A DNA stretch of 40,946 nt from Bacteroidales bacterium (GTDB lineage: Bacteria; Bacteroidota; Bacteroidia; Bacteroidales; UBA932), in contig JAEEIJ010000093.1 of assembly GCA_016281315.1 (NCBI GenBank), forward strand, positions 1 to 40,946. Reading direction: 5' to 3'. Both the position numbers and the translations under genes were made by a program. The notes below the pieces were generated by a model. The model saw nothing but the letters and a program-made list of their open reading frames with translations, had not been told where the DNA came from and did not search any database. This document shows, piece after piece, positions 8,516-16,128 of this stretch (its first letter is position 1; the number at the start of each line of letters is the position of its first letter).

Positions 8516-9145
8516 ATGGGAATTGACTGGATATTGATAACGCGGCTGGTGGTAGCCGGACTCCTGGGCGGAGCCATCGGCGTGGAACGGGAATTCCGGG
8601 CCAAGGAAGCCGGCGTGCGCACGCATTTCATCGTGGCGCTGGGCAGCGCCCTCTTTATGATCATATCGGCCGAAGCCCTCTACGGCGGCAACTACCACGA
8701 TGCAGCCCGCGTGGCGGCGCAGGTGGTCTCCGGCATCGGTTTCATCGGGGCCGGCGTGATCATCTTCCAGCGCAACGTCATCCGCGGCGTCACCACGGCG
8801 GCCGGCCTCTGGGTAGCGGCGGCCATCGGAATGGCCTGCGGCGACGGGATGTATGCCGTGGCCATCGCAGCCACCCTGCTCACCATCCTGTGCCTGGAGA
8901 TGATGCACTTCATCAACCTCCTGGTAAGTGAAAAAGTGGTGGACATCACCCTGCTTCCTCCGGCGGGCTACGACCCGCTGAAACTGCCCGGGGAACTGCA
9001 GAAAATGAAGATTAACGTAGAGAATTTCGCCGTCTCGGGCGGCAAGATCCGCATTTCCCTGCGCTTCCGGCAGAAAAATGCGATGGCGCGTCTCCAGGAA
9101 ATGATGAACTCCCTGGAAGGCTTTACAATCGAAGATATTAACTAA
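8516..9145 (+). CDS. MgtC/SapB-family membrane protein
   Basis: This is a 209-residue protein of the MgtC/SapB family, which in pathogens modulates F-type ATPase activity and Mg2+ or acid adaptation. The N-terminal domain (about 1-135) has four or five membrane helices. It carries the family motifs GLLGGAIGVEREFRAKEAGVRTHFIVALGSALFM and VVSGIGFIGAGVIIFQRN-IRGVTTAAGLWVAAAIGMACG. The C-terminal ~70 residues (LPGELQKMKINVENFAVSGGKIRISLRF) look like a small soluble ACT-like domain. The gene has its own promoter-like box and is followed after 11 bp by hppA, so the two are likely co-transcribed. Both concern membrane energetics and ion balance. Confidence 0.88.
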   Translation: MGIDWILITRLVVAGLLGGAIGVEREFRAKEAGVRTHFIVALGSALFMIISAEALYGGNYHDAARVAAQVVSGIGFIGAGVIIFQRNVIRGVTTAAGLWVAAAIGMACGDGMYAVAIAATLLTILCLEMMHFINLLVSEKVVDITLLPPAGYDPLKLPGELQKMKINVENFAVSGGKIRISLRFRQKNAMARLQEMMNSLEGFTIEDIN

Positions 9146-9156
9146 AACTATATTCT

Positions 9157-11343
9157 ATGGACTGGTTATTCTATCTGGTTCCCGCTGCGGCCGTCCTGGC
9201 CCTCCTGTTCGCCTGGATCTTCTTCCGGCAGATGTACAAGGAAAGCGAGGGAACCCCTACTATGAAAGAAATCGCGCAGTACGTGCGCGAGGGCGCGATG
9301 GCCTACCTAAAGCAGCAGTACAAGGTGGTGGTGGTCGTGTTCATTGTGCTGGCGGCCCTGTTCGCCGTGCTGGCCTACGGCTTCGGCGTGCAGAACCCCT
9401 GGGTTCCGTTCGCCTTCCTCACCGGCGGTTTCTTCAGCGGCCTGGCCGGCTTCGTGGGAATGAAGACCGCGACCTATGCATCGGCCCGTACCGCCAACGC
9501 CACGATGCGCAGCCTTAACGGCGGCCTCAAGGTGGCCTTCCGCAGCGGCGCCGTGATGGGTCTCACCGTGGTGGGCCTGGGCCTGCTGGACATCGCCATC
9601 TGGTGGTCTGTCCTGAAAATTTTCTACGATCCCAGCGAGGCGCAGAACCTGGTGGTCATCACCACCACGATGCTCACCTTCGGGATGGGTGCTTCCACGC
9701 AGGCGCTGTTCGCCCGTGTGGGCGGCGGCATCTACACGAAGGCGGCCGATGTGGGCGCCGATATCGTGGGTAAGGTGGAGCAGGACATTCCGGAGGACGA
9801 CCCCCGCAACCCCGCCACCATCGCCGACAACGTGGGCGACAACGTGGGTGACGTGGCCGGTATGGGCGCAGACCTCTACGAGAGCTACTGCGGCTCCATC
9901 CTTGCCACGATGGCCCTGGGTGCATCGGCCTTCTTCGGCGACGGCACCGCAATGCAGATGAAAGCCATCCTGGCCCCGATGATGATCGCGGCCATCGGCG
10001 TAGTTCTCTCTATCTTAGGTATTTACGTGGTACGCACGAAGGAAGGCGCCTCCCTGAAGGACCTCCTGGGTTCCCTCAGCCGCGGCACCAACCTTTCCGC
10101 CATCCTCATCGCCGTCCTTTCCTTCGGCGTGTTCTGGGTGCTGGGCTTCGCCAACTGGTGGATGCTGGCCCTGAGCGTACTGAGCGGCCTGCTCGCGGGC
10201 GTTATCATCGGCAAGATTACCGAATATTACACCTCGCACTCCTACAAGCCCACCCAGAAACTGGCCGAGAGCTCCCAGACCGGTCCCGCCACCGTCATCA
10301 TCAACGGCGTGGGCCTGGGGATGATCTCCACGGCCGTTCCGGTGATAACGATCGCCGTCGCGATTCTCCTCGCCTACGGCTTCGCCACGGGCTTCCACTA
10401 CAGCGTGGACACCCTCTCGCAGGGCCTCTACGGCATTTCCATCGCCGCGGTGGGTATGCTCTCCACCCTGGGCATCACCCTCGCCACGGACGCCTACGGC
10501 CCCATCGCCGACAACGCCGGCGGCAACGCCCAGATGAGCGAGCTGGATCCTTCCGTACGTGAGAAGACCGACATCCTGGACTCCCTCGGAAACACCACCG
10601 CCGCCACCGGCAAGGGCTTCGCCATCGGCTCGGCCGCCCTTACCGCCCTGGCCCTGCTGGCCTCCTACATTGAAGAGATTAAGATCGGCCTCGGACACAT
10701 CGGCAAGAACGTCCTGGAGATTGGCGAACGCACGGTGGACACCGTCTCGGCCTCCATTATGGACATCGTGAACTACTACGACATCACCCTGATGAACCCG
10801 ATGGTGCTGGTGGGCGTGTTCGTAGGCGCGATGATGGCCTTCCTGTTCTGCGGTCTCACGATGAACGCCGTGGGCCGCGCCGCCGAAAAGATGGTGGTGG
10901 AAGTCCGCCGCCAGTTCCGCGAAATCGCCGGCATCCTGGAAGGCAAACAGCGTCCGGACTACACCAGCTGCGTGCGCATCTCCACGAAGGCGGCCCAGCA
11001 CGAGATGATCTTCCCGTCGCTGCTCGCCATCATTGTCCCGATGCTCGTGGGCGTCATTCTGGGCCCTGCTGGCGTGATCGGCCTCTTGGCCGGCGGCCTG
11101 GGCGCAGGCTTCGTCCTCGCCATCTTCCTGGCGAACTCCGGCGGCGCCTGGGACAATGCGAAGAAGTATGTGGAGGAAGGCCACTTCGGCGGCAAGAACT
11201 CCGCTTCGCACCACGCCACCGTGGTGGGCGACACCGTGGGCGATCCCTTCAAGGACACCTCCGGCCCTTCGCTGAACATCCTCATCAAACTGATGAGTAT
11301 GGTTTCCATCGTGATGGCCGGCCTGACGGTGATGCTTCACTAA
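9157..11343 (+). CDS. hppA: Membrane-bound ion-pumping pyrophosphatase, K+-dependent type
   Basis: This is a 728-residue integral membrane enzyme that hydrolyses pyrophosphate and pumps H+ and/or Na+ outward. About 16 membrane helices are visible. The substrate site is complete: [20 protein letters not shown] and [18 protein letters not shown] (from about residue 196), [18 protein letters not shown] in the middle, and [19 protein letters not shown] near the end. The subclass determinant reads [10 protein letters not shown], with Ala482 where K+-independent enzymes carry Lys. That places it in the K+-dependent group, where many Bacteroidota enzymes transport Na+ or both ions. The start at 9157 lies 11 bp after the MgtC-like gene. 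A hairpin terminator follows. Confidence 0.96.
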   Translation: MDWLFYLVPAAAVLALLFAWIFFRQMYKESEGTPTMKEIAQYVREGAMAYLKQQYKVVVVVFIVLAALFAVLAYGFGVQNPWVPFAFLTGGFFSGLAGFVGMKTATYASARTANATMRSLNGGLKVAFRSGAVMGLTVVGLGLLDIAIWWSVLKIFYDPSEAQNLVVITTTMLTFGMGASTQALFARVGGGIYTKAADVGADIVGKVEQDIPEDDPRNPATIADNVGDNVGDVAGMGADLYESYCGSILATMALGASAFFGDGTAMQMKAILAPMMIAAIGVVLSILGIYVVRTKEGASLKDLLGSLSRGTNLSAILIAVLSFGVFWVLGFANWWMLALSVLSGLLAGVIIGKITEYYTSHSYKPTQKLAESSQTGPATVIINGVGLGMISTAVPVITIAVAILLAYGFATGFHYSVDTLSQGLYGISIAAVGMLSTLGITLATDAYGPIADNAGGNAQMSELDPSVREKTDILDSLGNTTAATGKGFAIGSAALTALALLASYIEEIKIGLGHIGKNVLEIGERTVDTVSASIMDIVNYYDITLMNPMVLVGVFVGAMMAFLFCGLTMNAVGRAAEKMVVEVRRQFREIAGILEGKQRPDYTSCVRISTKAAQHEMIFPSLLAIIVPMLVGVILGPAGVIGLLAGGLGAGFVLAIFLANSGGAWDNAKKYVEEGHFGGKNSASHHATVVGDTVGDPFKDTSGPSLNILIKLMSMVSIVMAGLTVMLH

Positions 11344-11383
11344 ACCGGCGAATTCCGCTCCGGTTCGGAGTCCGCTCCGTGAA

Positions 11384-11420
11384 CAAAATCAGCTCCTGGT
11401 GCTCACCGGGGGCTGTTTTG
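11384..11420. terminator. Bidirectional hairpin terminator between convergent genes
   Basis: CAAAATCAGCTCC (11384-11396) faces GGGGGCTGTTTTG (11408-11420) in an imperfect stem around an 11-base loop. It carries A residues on the 5' side and T residues on the 3' side, so it could work on both strands. It lies between hppA (+) and the DUF262-HNH gene (-). Confidence 0.6.
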
Positions 11421-11424
11421 GTGC

Positions 11425-12597
11425 TCACCTATTCCCCTTTGCTCTGTTGTGGGTTTTGCAGAGCATCTGGCAGTTGGAGATGTCGGTGGCGCCACCTTTG
11501 GACCAGGCCGTGACGTGGTCTGCATCCATATCCTTCAGATCCCAGATTTTGGTGTGATTGGCATCGTGGCCGATGGCGCAAAGCGGGCAGTTGCTTTCGC
11601 CCTTTTCTTTGGCCCTCGCTGTCTGCTTCGCGTACACGGCTTTCTTGGTGGGCTCATCAAAGACGCGCACGTTCAGCAGTTTCGTATTCTGGCAGCCGTC
11701 CAAGATGAATTCGTAGATCCCTTTCTTCTCCTTAACGTAGAAACTTTCATACAGTTCACGGACTTTGGCGGCGACTTCTTCAGGATTGTAGGCCGTTTTG
11801 TGGAAACGCTCATAGAGTTCACCCCACTTGAGACCGCACATTTCTTTCTCCGGCGTGATGTCGAACACCGATGTGATCCAGTCGATGACCGAAGTGAAAT
11901 ATGCCTTGAGTTCGTTGATGTCTTCATCATAGCGGTGCGCCGCCATATATTCCTCCACGTTCCCACGGCTCACCCAATCCAGCGCGGCCGCCAGGTAGTC
12001 CTGGCGCTTGGCCGTTCCCGGGATAAAGCAGCTCCACTTGTTGATGTTGGTGTTGTTGGAATTGGAGAACTCCTCCTTGGCTTTGGTTACAAAGGGACCG
12101 GAATACACGGCGTTCAGCGTCTCCTGGTTGTTCAGCGGAATGCCCACGATGTTGATGGTCCGGAACCAGTCTTTGATTTCCTTTTCCGTGCCCTCACAGA
12201 CATAGATGAGGAGTTTGGTGTTCAGGAACCTCTCCTGATCATCCGGATTCAGTGCGCTGAAGTACCACGGCCGCCCATCGGCATCAATCCACGCAAACTT
12301 TTCCGTCAGAAAACGCCCCAGCGAGGTAATCCGCTGCTGCCCGTCCAGCACCTCATAGCGGTCTTCGCCCACTTTTGAGAAATAGATAAGGCCGAGAGGA
12401 TACCCGTTCCGGACGGACTGGATCACATCGACCTCCTTCTTGCCGCCGTTCTCGGCGTAGAGATAATGCCGCTGGAACTCCGGCTGGATGGTGAGCCGGC
12501 CCGAAAGGCCGTACAGGCCCTTGCCTTCGTATTCATTGTACTGGAAACCCTTGCAAATATCGCCGATGCTCCAGTCGGTTACAAGTCGTGCTATCAT
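11425..12597 (-). CDS. DUF262 protein with C-terminal HNH nuclease domain
   Basis: This is a 390-residue protein, probably the nuclease half of a restriction system. The N-terminal DUF262 (GmrSD-N/ParB-like NTPase) domain is clear: [13 protein letters not shown]...[17 protein letters not shown], then [17 protein letters not shown] with the DGQQR nucleotide-binding motif at residues 85-89. The C-terminus (about 336-390) is an HNH domain: a C-x2-C pair (CPLC), [12 protein letters not shown], and [15 protein letters not shown]. It lacks the DUF1524 domain usual in GmrSD and SspE. It starts five bases after the stop of the methyltransferase, so it is second in a two-gene operon. Base composition is visibly lower in GC than in the flanking genes. 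The nuclease call is strong; the target is unknown. Confidence 0.85.
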   Translation of the reverse strand: MIARLVTDWSIGDICKGFQYNEYEGKGLYGLSGRLTIQPEFQRHYLYAENGGKKEVDVIQSVRNGYPLGLIYFSKVGEDRYEVLDGQQRITSLGRFLTEKFAWIDADGRPWYFSALNPDDQERFLNTKLLIYVCEGTEKEIKDWFRTINIVGIPLNNQETLNAVYSGPFVTKAKEEFSNSNNTNINKWSCFIPGTAKRQDYLAAALDWVSRGNVEEYMAAHRYDEDINELKAYFTSVIDWITSVFDITPEKEMCGLKWGELYERFHKTAYNPEEVAAKVRELYESFYVKEKKGIYEFILDGCQNTKLLNVRVFDEPTKKAVYAKQTARAKEKGESNCPLCAIGHDANHTKIWDLKDMDADHVTAWSKGGATDISNCQMLCKTHNRAKGNR

Positions 12598-12602
12598 AGT
12601 GG

Positions 12603-13775
12603 TTATTGTTTTTTGCGGATAATAATTCTGGAAAACACCCCATTCACCCTATACCCAAGGTCAGTCAGGTAACGCCCCTCATCGTCACGAATCCACAAGT
12701 GATAGTCTCTTTTCTCTTTATTGGGAACGCCTGTTATGGGGTCTGCGAAATACTTATAGAACTTTGTTGGTTTCAAGAATGCCTCTCCGATACCAAGCGT
12801 GACAATCTCAAACTGCTCCGGGCAGTATTTATCCAGAAAGGTTATCGGGACGCCCATCTGACCATCATAATCAGAGGGAATTGAATCGGTGTAGGGGACG
12901 TCCATTGCATCATAATTGTCATAATGCTGATATCCCTTCTCTTTAAGATCTTTGTGCTTACTATACCGGACATTCTCTTTCATGGTCATCAACCGTAGTG
13001 GTTCATGCCGTCTTCCATGCTCCAGATTGGAGAACCAGCATGAATTCCCTAGCCTGGTATAATCCCCGACATAGCCAAGTTTAGCTGCTTTCGCTTTGTC
13101 CTTTGGGTCAACCTCTGCGCCTTTTGGGACGGCGAACACCATATCAGTCATAAAGCCTGTAGCCCCCATCCATAGTTTGTTCGCTTTGATATAAGGAAAG
13201 ATTTCCTTATAGGTCAGGGCGTTCATATTGCCAATGACCAAAATGCGCTTGTTGGCTTTTAGAGTCCAAGCGACGAACTCGCGGAATAGGCTAAATGGCG
13301 GATTGGTCACGATGATATCGGACTGGTCGCGTAATGCACACACTTCGGCACTGCGGAAGTCGCCGTCGCCTTCCAGGTAATGCCATTCTAAGTCATCAAT
13401 GTCGATACGTCCATTCTGATTGGTGTCACGGGTGAGTTCGAAGATCTTGCCCTTGACGCGTGTTTTATCGATATCGAACAGTGGGCTCTCCGTTTCAAAT
13501 AGGGTCGGCTCATAATTCTTATAACGCTTGCTCTCGACGGCGTAGGAGGTGCTGATTAAGCGCTTGAGCCCCAGTCGCTCGAAGTTCTGGGCAAAGAATC
13601 GGGTGAAGTTGGACCACTCGGGGTCGTCGCAAGGCAGGAGGACTGTCTTGTCGCGGAAAGTGTCCGGGTTGTACTCCAGGTATGCGTTCACTTCCTTCTG
13701 GATGTCGGCATACTGCGTGTAAAACTCGTCATTCTTGGCAGCCTTCGCGGCGCCAAGATTGCTGTTGTTGGCCAT
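12603..13775 (-). CDS. Adenine-specific DNA methyltransferase, M.EcoRI family
   Basis: This is a 390-residue methyltransferase of the EcoRI-methylase family. These enzymes transfer a methyl group from S-adenosylmethionine to adenine N6 and lack several canonical motifs. Family marks are the N-terminal [22 protein letters not shown], the segment [18 protein letters not shown] and the catalytic NPPF at 158-161 within [37 protein letters not shown] follows in the target-recognition half. The first gene of the operon, it precedes the DUF262-HNH gene by five bases. The start is ATG 13775; no Shine-Dalgarno site is seen. A strong terminator hairpin lies 56 bp upstream on the same strand, so expression may depend on read-through. 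GC is lower than in neighbours, consistent with transfer. Confidence 0.88.
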   Translation of the reverse strand: MANNSNLGAAKAAKNDEFYTQYADIQKEVNAYLEYNPDTFRDKTVLLPCDDPEWSNFTRFFAQNFERLGLKRLISTSYAVESKRYKNYEPTLFETESPLFDIDKTRVKGKIFELTRDTNQNGRIDIDDLEWHYLEGDGDFRSAEVCALRDQSDIIVTNPPFSLFREFVAWTLKANKRILVIGNMNALTYKEIFPYIKANKLWMGATGFMTDMVFAVPKGAEVDPKDKAKAAKLGYVGDYTRLGNSCWFSNLEHGRRHEPLRLMTMKENVRYSKHKDLKEKGYQHYDNYDAMDVPYTDSIPSDYDGQMGVPITFLDKYCPEQFEIVTLGIGEAFLKPTKFYKYFADPITGVPNKEKRDYHLWIRDDEGRYLTDLGYRVNGVFSRIIIRKKQ

Positions 13776-13830
13776 AAGCTGCGCTTCCTATGGCACTTGC
13801 ACTTATCCTTGAGCAGGGCCCCCAGGGCAC

Positions 13831-13861
13831 AAAAAAGGCATGGACTTTTCCAATCCATGCC
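13831..13861 (-). terminator. Rho-independent terminator upstream of the methyltransferase
   Basis: Read on the minus strand, GGCATGGA (13861-13854) pairs perfectly with TCCATGCC (13844-13837) around a 9-base loop. It is followed at once by TTTTTT (13836-13831). This is a textbook intrinsic terminator, placed between a promoter-like box at 14032 and the methyltransferase start at 13775. Confidence 0.78.
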
Positions 13862-14020
13862 CGCGGCCCTGAGAAGCCTTGTCAACAGATAAGTCCAGTC
13901 CACGCCAAAGCGCAGACATTCACTGACTCATCCGGGTTGACTGGTGAAATTTCTCAGGTTTCGGGCAACCGAATAGGTAGCAAATGCTAAATTACATATG
14001 TCTTGTATCCCGTGGGGTAC
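13831..14020 (-). ncRNA. Structured RNA (leader/attenuator or independent small RNA)
   Basis: Between the minus-strand box TATCTTTG (14032-14025) and the terminator, about 190 nt can fold compactly. An 8-bp stem pairs CCTGAGAA (13958-13951) with TTCTCAGG (13875-13868). Inside it GTCAAC (13941-13936) pairs with GTTGAC (13886-13881). Inside that is a hairpin with GCGC-TTTG-GCGT at its tip and a GTC/GAC extension near 13917-13898. A 5' hairpin TTCGG-TTGC-CCGAA lies just before the main stem. Nested stems followed by a terminator resemble a riboswitch/attenuator or a free small RNA. I do not recognise the family. It lacks a long 6S-like rod and the SRP, TPP, cobalamin and SAM consensus motifs I looked for. 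Confidence 0.45.
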
Positions 14021-14024
14021 ATCG

Positions 14025-14032
14025 CAAAGATA
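14025..14032 (-). promoter_or_regulatory. -7 element TATCTTTG for the structured RNA/RM operon
   Basis: TATCTTTG on the minus strand matches TAnnTTTG exactly. A TTTG lies upstream at 14048-14045, but the 12-bp spacing is shorter than the usual 19-21. Predicted transcription runs toward the RNA and the methyltransferase. Confidence 0.45.
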
Positions 14033-14085
14033 CGAATTATTCTACAAACCGCAAGATGGCGACTGCAATGAAATATGACACCAAC

Positions 14086-14217
14086 AGCACGCTAACCCCG
14101 GTTTTTCGTGTCGCAGGTGTTCACAATGACGCACCAACAGCACAAAAACCCAGCAAAACGTGTCGCAGGTGTTCACAATGACGCACCAACAGCACAAAAA
14201 CCCGGGGTTAGCGTGCT
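14086..14217. repeat. Inverted-repeat-bounded repeat block in the gene-free stretch
   Basis: The 16-mer AGCACGCTAACCCCGG (14086-14101) is repeated in perfect inversion at 14202-14217. The similarity continues inward for about 9 more bases with one gap (TTTTTCGTG against the complement of CACAAAAAC). The arms enclose two tandem copies of a 45-bp repeat, so the block could form a long hairpin. It contains no gene. It resembles a small non-autonomous element or an integron/attachment-like repeat; neither is established. Confidence 0.8.
14107..14203. repeat. Two perfect 45-bp direct repeats
   Basis: Positions 14107-14151 and 14159-14203 are identical over 45 bases, with a 7-base spacer (period 52). 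Each copy begins CGTGTCGCAGGTG and ends CAGCACAAAAACCC. A degenerate partial third unit precedes them (ATGACACCAACAGCAC, 14075-14090). With only two full copies and a 7-base spacer it is not a CRISPR array. Confidence 0.85.
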
Positions 14218-14249
14218 AATGGTGCAGGCGTATACCATTTTCACATTCG

Positions 14250-14356
14250 TTAAAGCACAGTTTCGCCATTTCAGATAGGGGGACAATGCTTTAACGGGGG
14301 TAAAATGGGGCGCTAAAGCACGAAAATCGTCACAGGAGACAGAAAGTATGCTTTAA
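14250..14356. repeat. Two inverted pairs of (T/C)TAAAGCA / TGCTTTAA
   Basis: TTAAAGCA (14250-14257) faces TGCTTTAA (14287-14294), and CTAAAGCA (14313-14320) faces TGCTTTAA (14349-14356). The gaps are similar, 29 and 28 bases. The arrangement looks like a duplicated inverted-repeat site, possibly for protein binding, in non-coding DNA. Confidence 0.55.
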
Positions 14357-14681
14357 TGAGAGGATGGTGCCAACAAAAGGGAGTCTATGTAGCAGGAGCT
14401 GGACTTGAACGCAATCAGAGGCGGATGGATTAACCGCGGCACCTCCTGCATTTGTGGCCCTATGGCCCGCGGGCCATGTTCCACAACGCAGGAGAAGCCG
14501 TGGAGAGATGGAGAATTCTTATGCTTCAGCCGTAGTGCCCGTTCCAGCCTGGTCACCCACCCGGAGGAGGAAGGTCGGCACAAATTCAAGCGTACGCGTG
14601 CCGCCGGGCTGCGCCCGTTAGTGGATATTGAAGCCCGCCGGTAACCGCTGTAGAGGTCGCAGAAAAATCAAAGATTTTCCG
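14357..14681. other. Gene-free stretch; palindrome and weak tRNA-like remnant only
   Basis: I see no convincing gene here. ATGGCCCGCGGGCCAT at 14462-14477 is a perfect 16-bp palindrome. On the minus strand, GCAGGAG (14449-14443) and CTCCTGC (14398-14392) form an acceptor-like 7-bp stem 58 nt apart. TTCAAGTCC lies near the 3' side, but the D, anticodon and T stems do not form. It may be the decayed remains of a tRNA or attachment site. Confidence 0.35.
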
Positions 14682-14689
14682 TACCTTTG
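14682..14689 (+). promoter_or_regulatory. -7 element TACCTTTG, eight bases before the ATG
   Basis: A TAnnTTTG match sits 8 nt before the first gene of the O-acetylation cassette, implying a leader of a few bases at most. No TTTG is visible at -33. Confidence 0.5.
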
Positions 14690-14697
14690 CATCCTGT

Positions 14698-16128
14698 ATG
14701 AAAGCACGGCAGGTATTACTGTTTTTCGTGGGGGTATTCGCCCTGATCGGGGTGCTGTGGCTGGCGGCGCCGGCCGACGGCGTCCCGGTGGGACCCCTGA
14801 CCCTGCGCTTCGCCTCTTTCCAGCGCACGTTGCGTGACGCCAAGGAGGTGAAGGTGGACGTGGACTCCGTGCTGAGCGGTGTGGAAGGCCGATTCGCGAT
14901 GGGTGGCAGCGATACCCTGCAATTCTACCGGAAGTTCTTCTACGAGAATCCGGACCGCATCTACCTGCCCGGCGACGACTATACCTTCTTCGACGGATTG
15001 TTCCAAGAACTTGAAAAGGCCAAAGACCGCACCGTGCGTGTGGTCCATTACGGCGACTCACAGATCGAGATGGACCGCATCTCGCAGGACCTGCGCGAAC
15101 AGTTGCAGAACCGCTTCGGGGGGATCGGCACGGGGTTTTTCCCGGCGCTGGGCAATGTCCCCTCGGCCAGCATTACAAGAAGTGCGAACGGCGGCTTCGT
15201 CCAGTTCACGATGTACGGCGATTCCACCACCGTACGCGCCGGACACAACCGCTACGGCATCCTGGCCCAGGTGGTGCGGCTGGACGGCGGCGGCACCGTG
15301 ACCCTCCGCAGCACGCGCAACAAGAACGCCCGCGAACGGGTGAAGACCTTCTCCAGCGTAAGCCTCCTTTACGGCCGGCCGTCGGCCTCCTTCAGCGCCC
15401 GCGCGGTGAGCGACACCCTGAAGGCCGAAGTGACCGAGCGGAAGGCGGACAGCGGCACCACCCTCCTCACCTGGACCTTCCCGCGGCCCGTGGAGAAAGC
15501 GTCCATCCGCATCAGCGGCAGCGCGGAAATCTATGCCGTGGGGGCCGATGGAACCAGCGGCGTCGCGGTGGACAACGTCCCGCTGCGGGGCTGCTCCGGC
15601 ACCATTTTCCACCGCATTTCGAAACCCCTGATGACCGACTGCATGGATCTGACGGACACGCGCCTGATCATCCTGCAGTTCGGCGGAAACTATATGCCCG
15701 TCGCCCGGAACTCCCAGGTGATCTCCCAGTACCAGGAGCAGATCGCCAAAGAGATCCAGTACTTCCACGAGGTGGCCCCGGAGGCGAAGATTCTGTTCAT
15801 CGGCCCGTCCGATATGGGAAAGAGCGTGGGCGGGCGCATCGTTACCTGGCCGCGTCTGCCGGAGATGGTGGATTCGCTCAAGACCACCGCTCTGAAAAAT
15901 GACGCCGCCTACTGGGACCTCTACCGGATGATGGGCGGGGAGAACTCGATGGGGCAGTGGGTGAAGCACCACCCGCCGTACGCAGGGCCGGACTACATTC
16001 ACTTCACCGCCGACGGCGCCCGAAAGGTGGGCGATGCCCTGAGCAAGTCCATCCTGACGTATTACGACTTCTACCAGCTTCGGAAGCATTATTCCGACGG
16101 GCGGATCCGGGAGGCGATGCGCCGATGA
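14698..16128 (+). CDS. SGNH-hydrolase-family protein, first of a pair
   Basis: This is a 476-residue protein anchored by one N-terminal membrane helix (MKARQVLLFFVGVFALIGVLWLAA), with the rest outside the cytoplasm. The SGNH/GDSL blocks are present. Block I is VVHYGDSQIEMDRI (about residue 115, nucleophile Ser in GDS), block III is LQFGGNY, and block V is DYIHFTADGARKVGDAL with the Asp/His pair near residue 440. Between blocks I and III lies a beta-rich insertion (about 170-300), probably a carbohydrate-binding domain. The paired SGNH-SGNH-MBOAT arrangement resembles AlgX/AlgJ-AlgI glycan acetylation systems, so this may transfer acetyl groups onto an exported polysaccharide or remove them. 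It ends in ATGA, overlapping the next gene. Confidence 0.78.
   Translation: MKARQVLLFFVGVFALIGVLWLAAPADGVPVGPLTLRFASFQRTLRDAKEVKVDVDSVLSGVEGRFAMGGSDTLQFYRKFFYENPDRIYLPGDDYTFFDGLFQELEKAKDRTVRVVHYGDSQIEMDRISQDLREQLQNRFGGIGTGFFPALGNVPSASITRSANGGFVQFTMYGDSTTVRAGHNRYGILAQVVRLDGGGTVTLRSTRNKNARERVKTFSSVSLLYGRPSASFSARAVSDTLKAEVTERKADSGTTLLTWTFPRPVEKASIRISGSAEIYAVGADGTSGVAVDNVPLRGCSGTIFHRISKPLMTDCMDLTDTRLIILQFGGNYMPVARNSQVISQYQEQIAKEIQYFHEVAPEAKILFIGPSDMGKSVGGRIVTWPRLPEMVDSLKTTALKNDAAYWDLYRMMGGENSMGQWVKHHPPYAGPDYIHFTADGARKVGDALSKSILTYYDFYQLRKHYSDGRIREAMRR

Noticed and set aside
13688..13903. Small frame upstream of the methyltransferase that could be a leader peptide
   Set aside because: It would start within the structured RNA and run through the terminator hairpin into the methyltransferase in another frame. 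It has no signal peptide or repeated regulatory codons.
13831..14020. 6S RNA, SRP RNA, hammerhead ribozyme or a TPP, cobalamin or SAM riboswitch
   Set aside because: There is no long rod with a central bubble, no SRP tip loop, no complete CUGANGA plus GAAA core, and none of the conserved riboswitch boxes I know. It is left as an unassigned structured RNA.
14107..14203. CRISPR array
   Set aside because: There are only two full repeats, the spacer is 7 bases, the repeat is longer than usual, and no cas genes are in the window.
14405..14644. 79-codon frame in the gene-free stretch
   Set aside because: No homology or signal is recognised, it crosses a 16-bp palindrome and the tRNA-like remnant, and its composition does not look like neighbouring genes.
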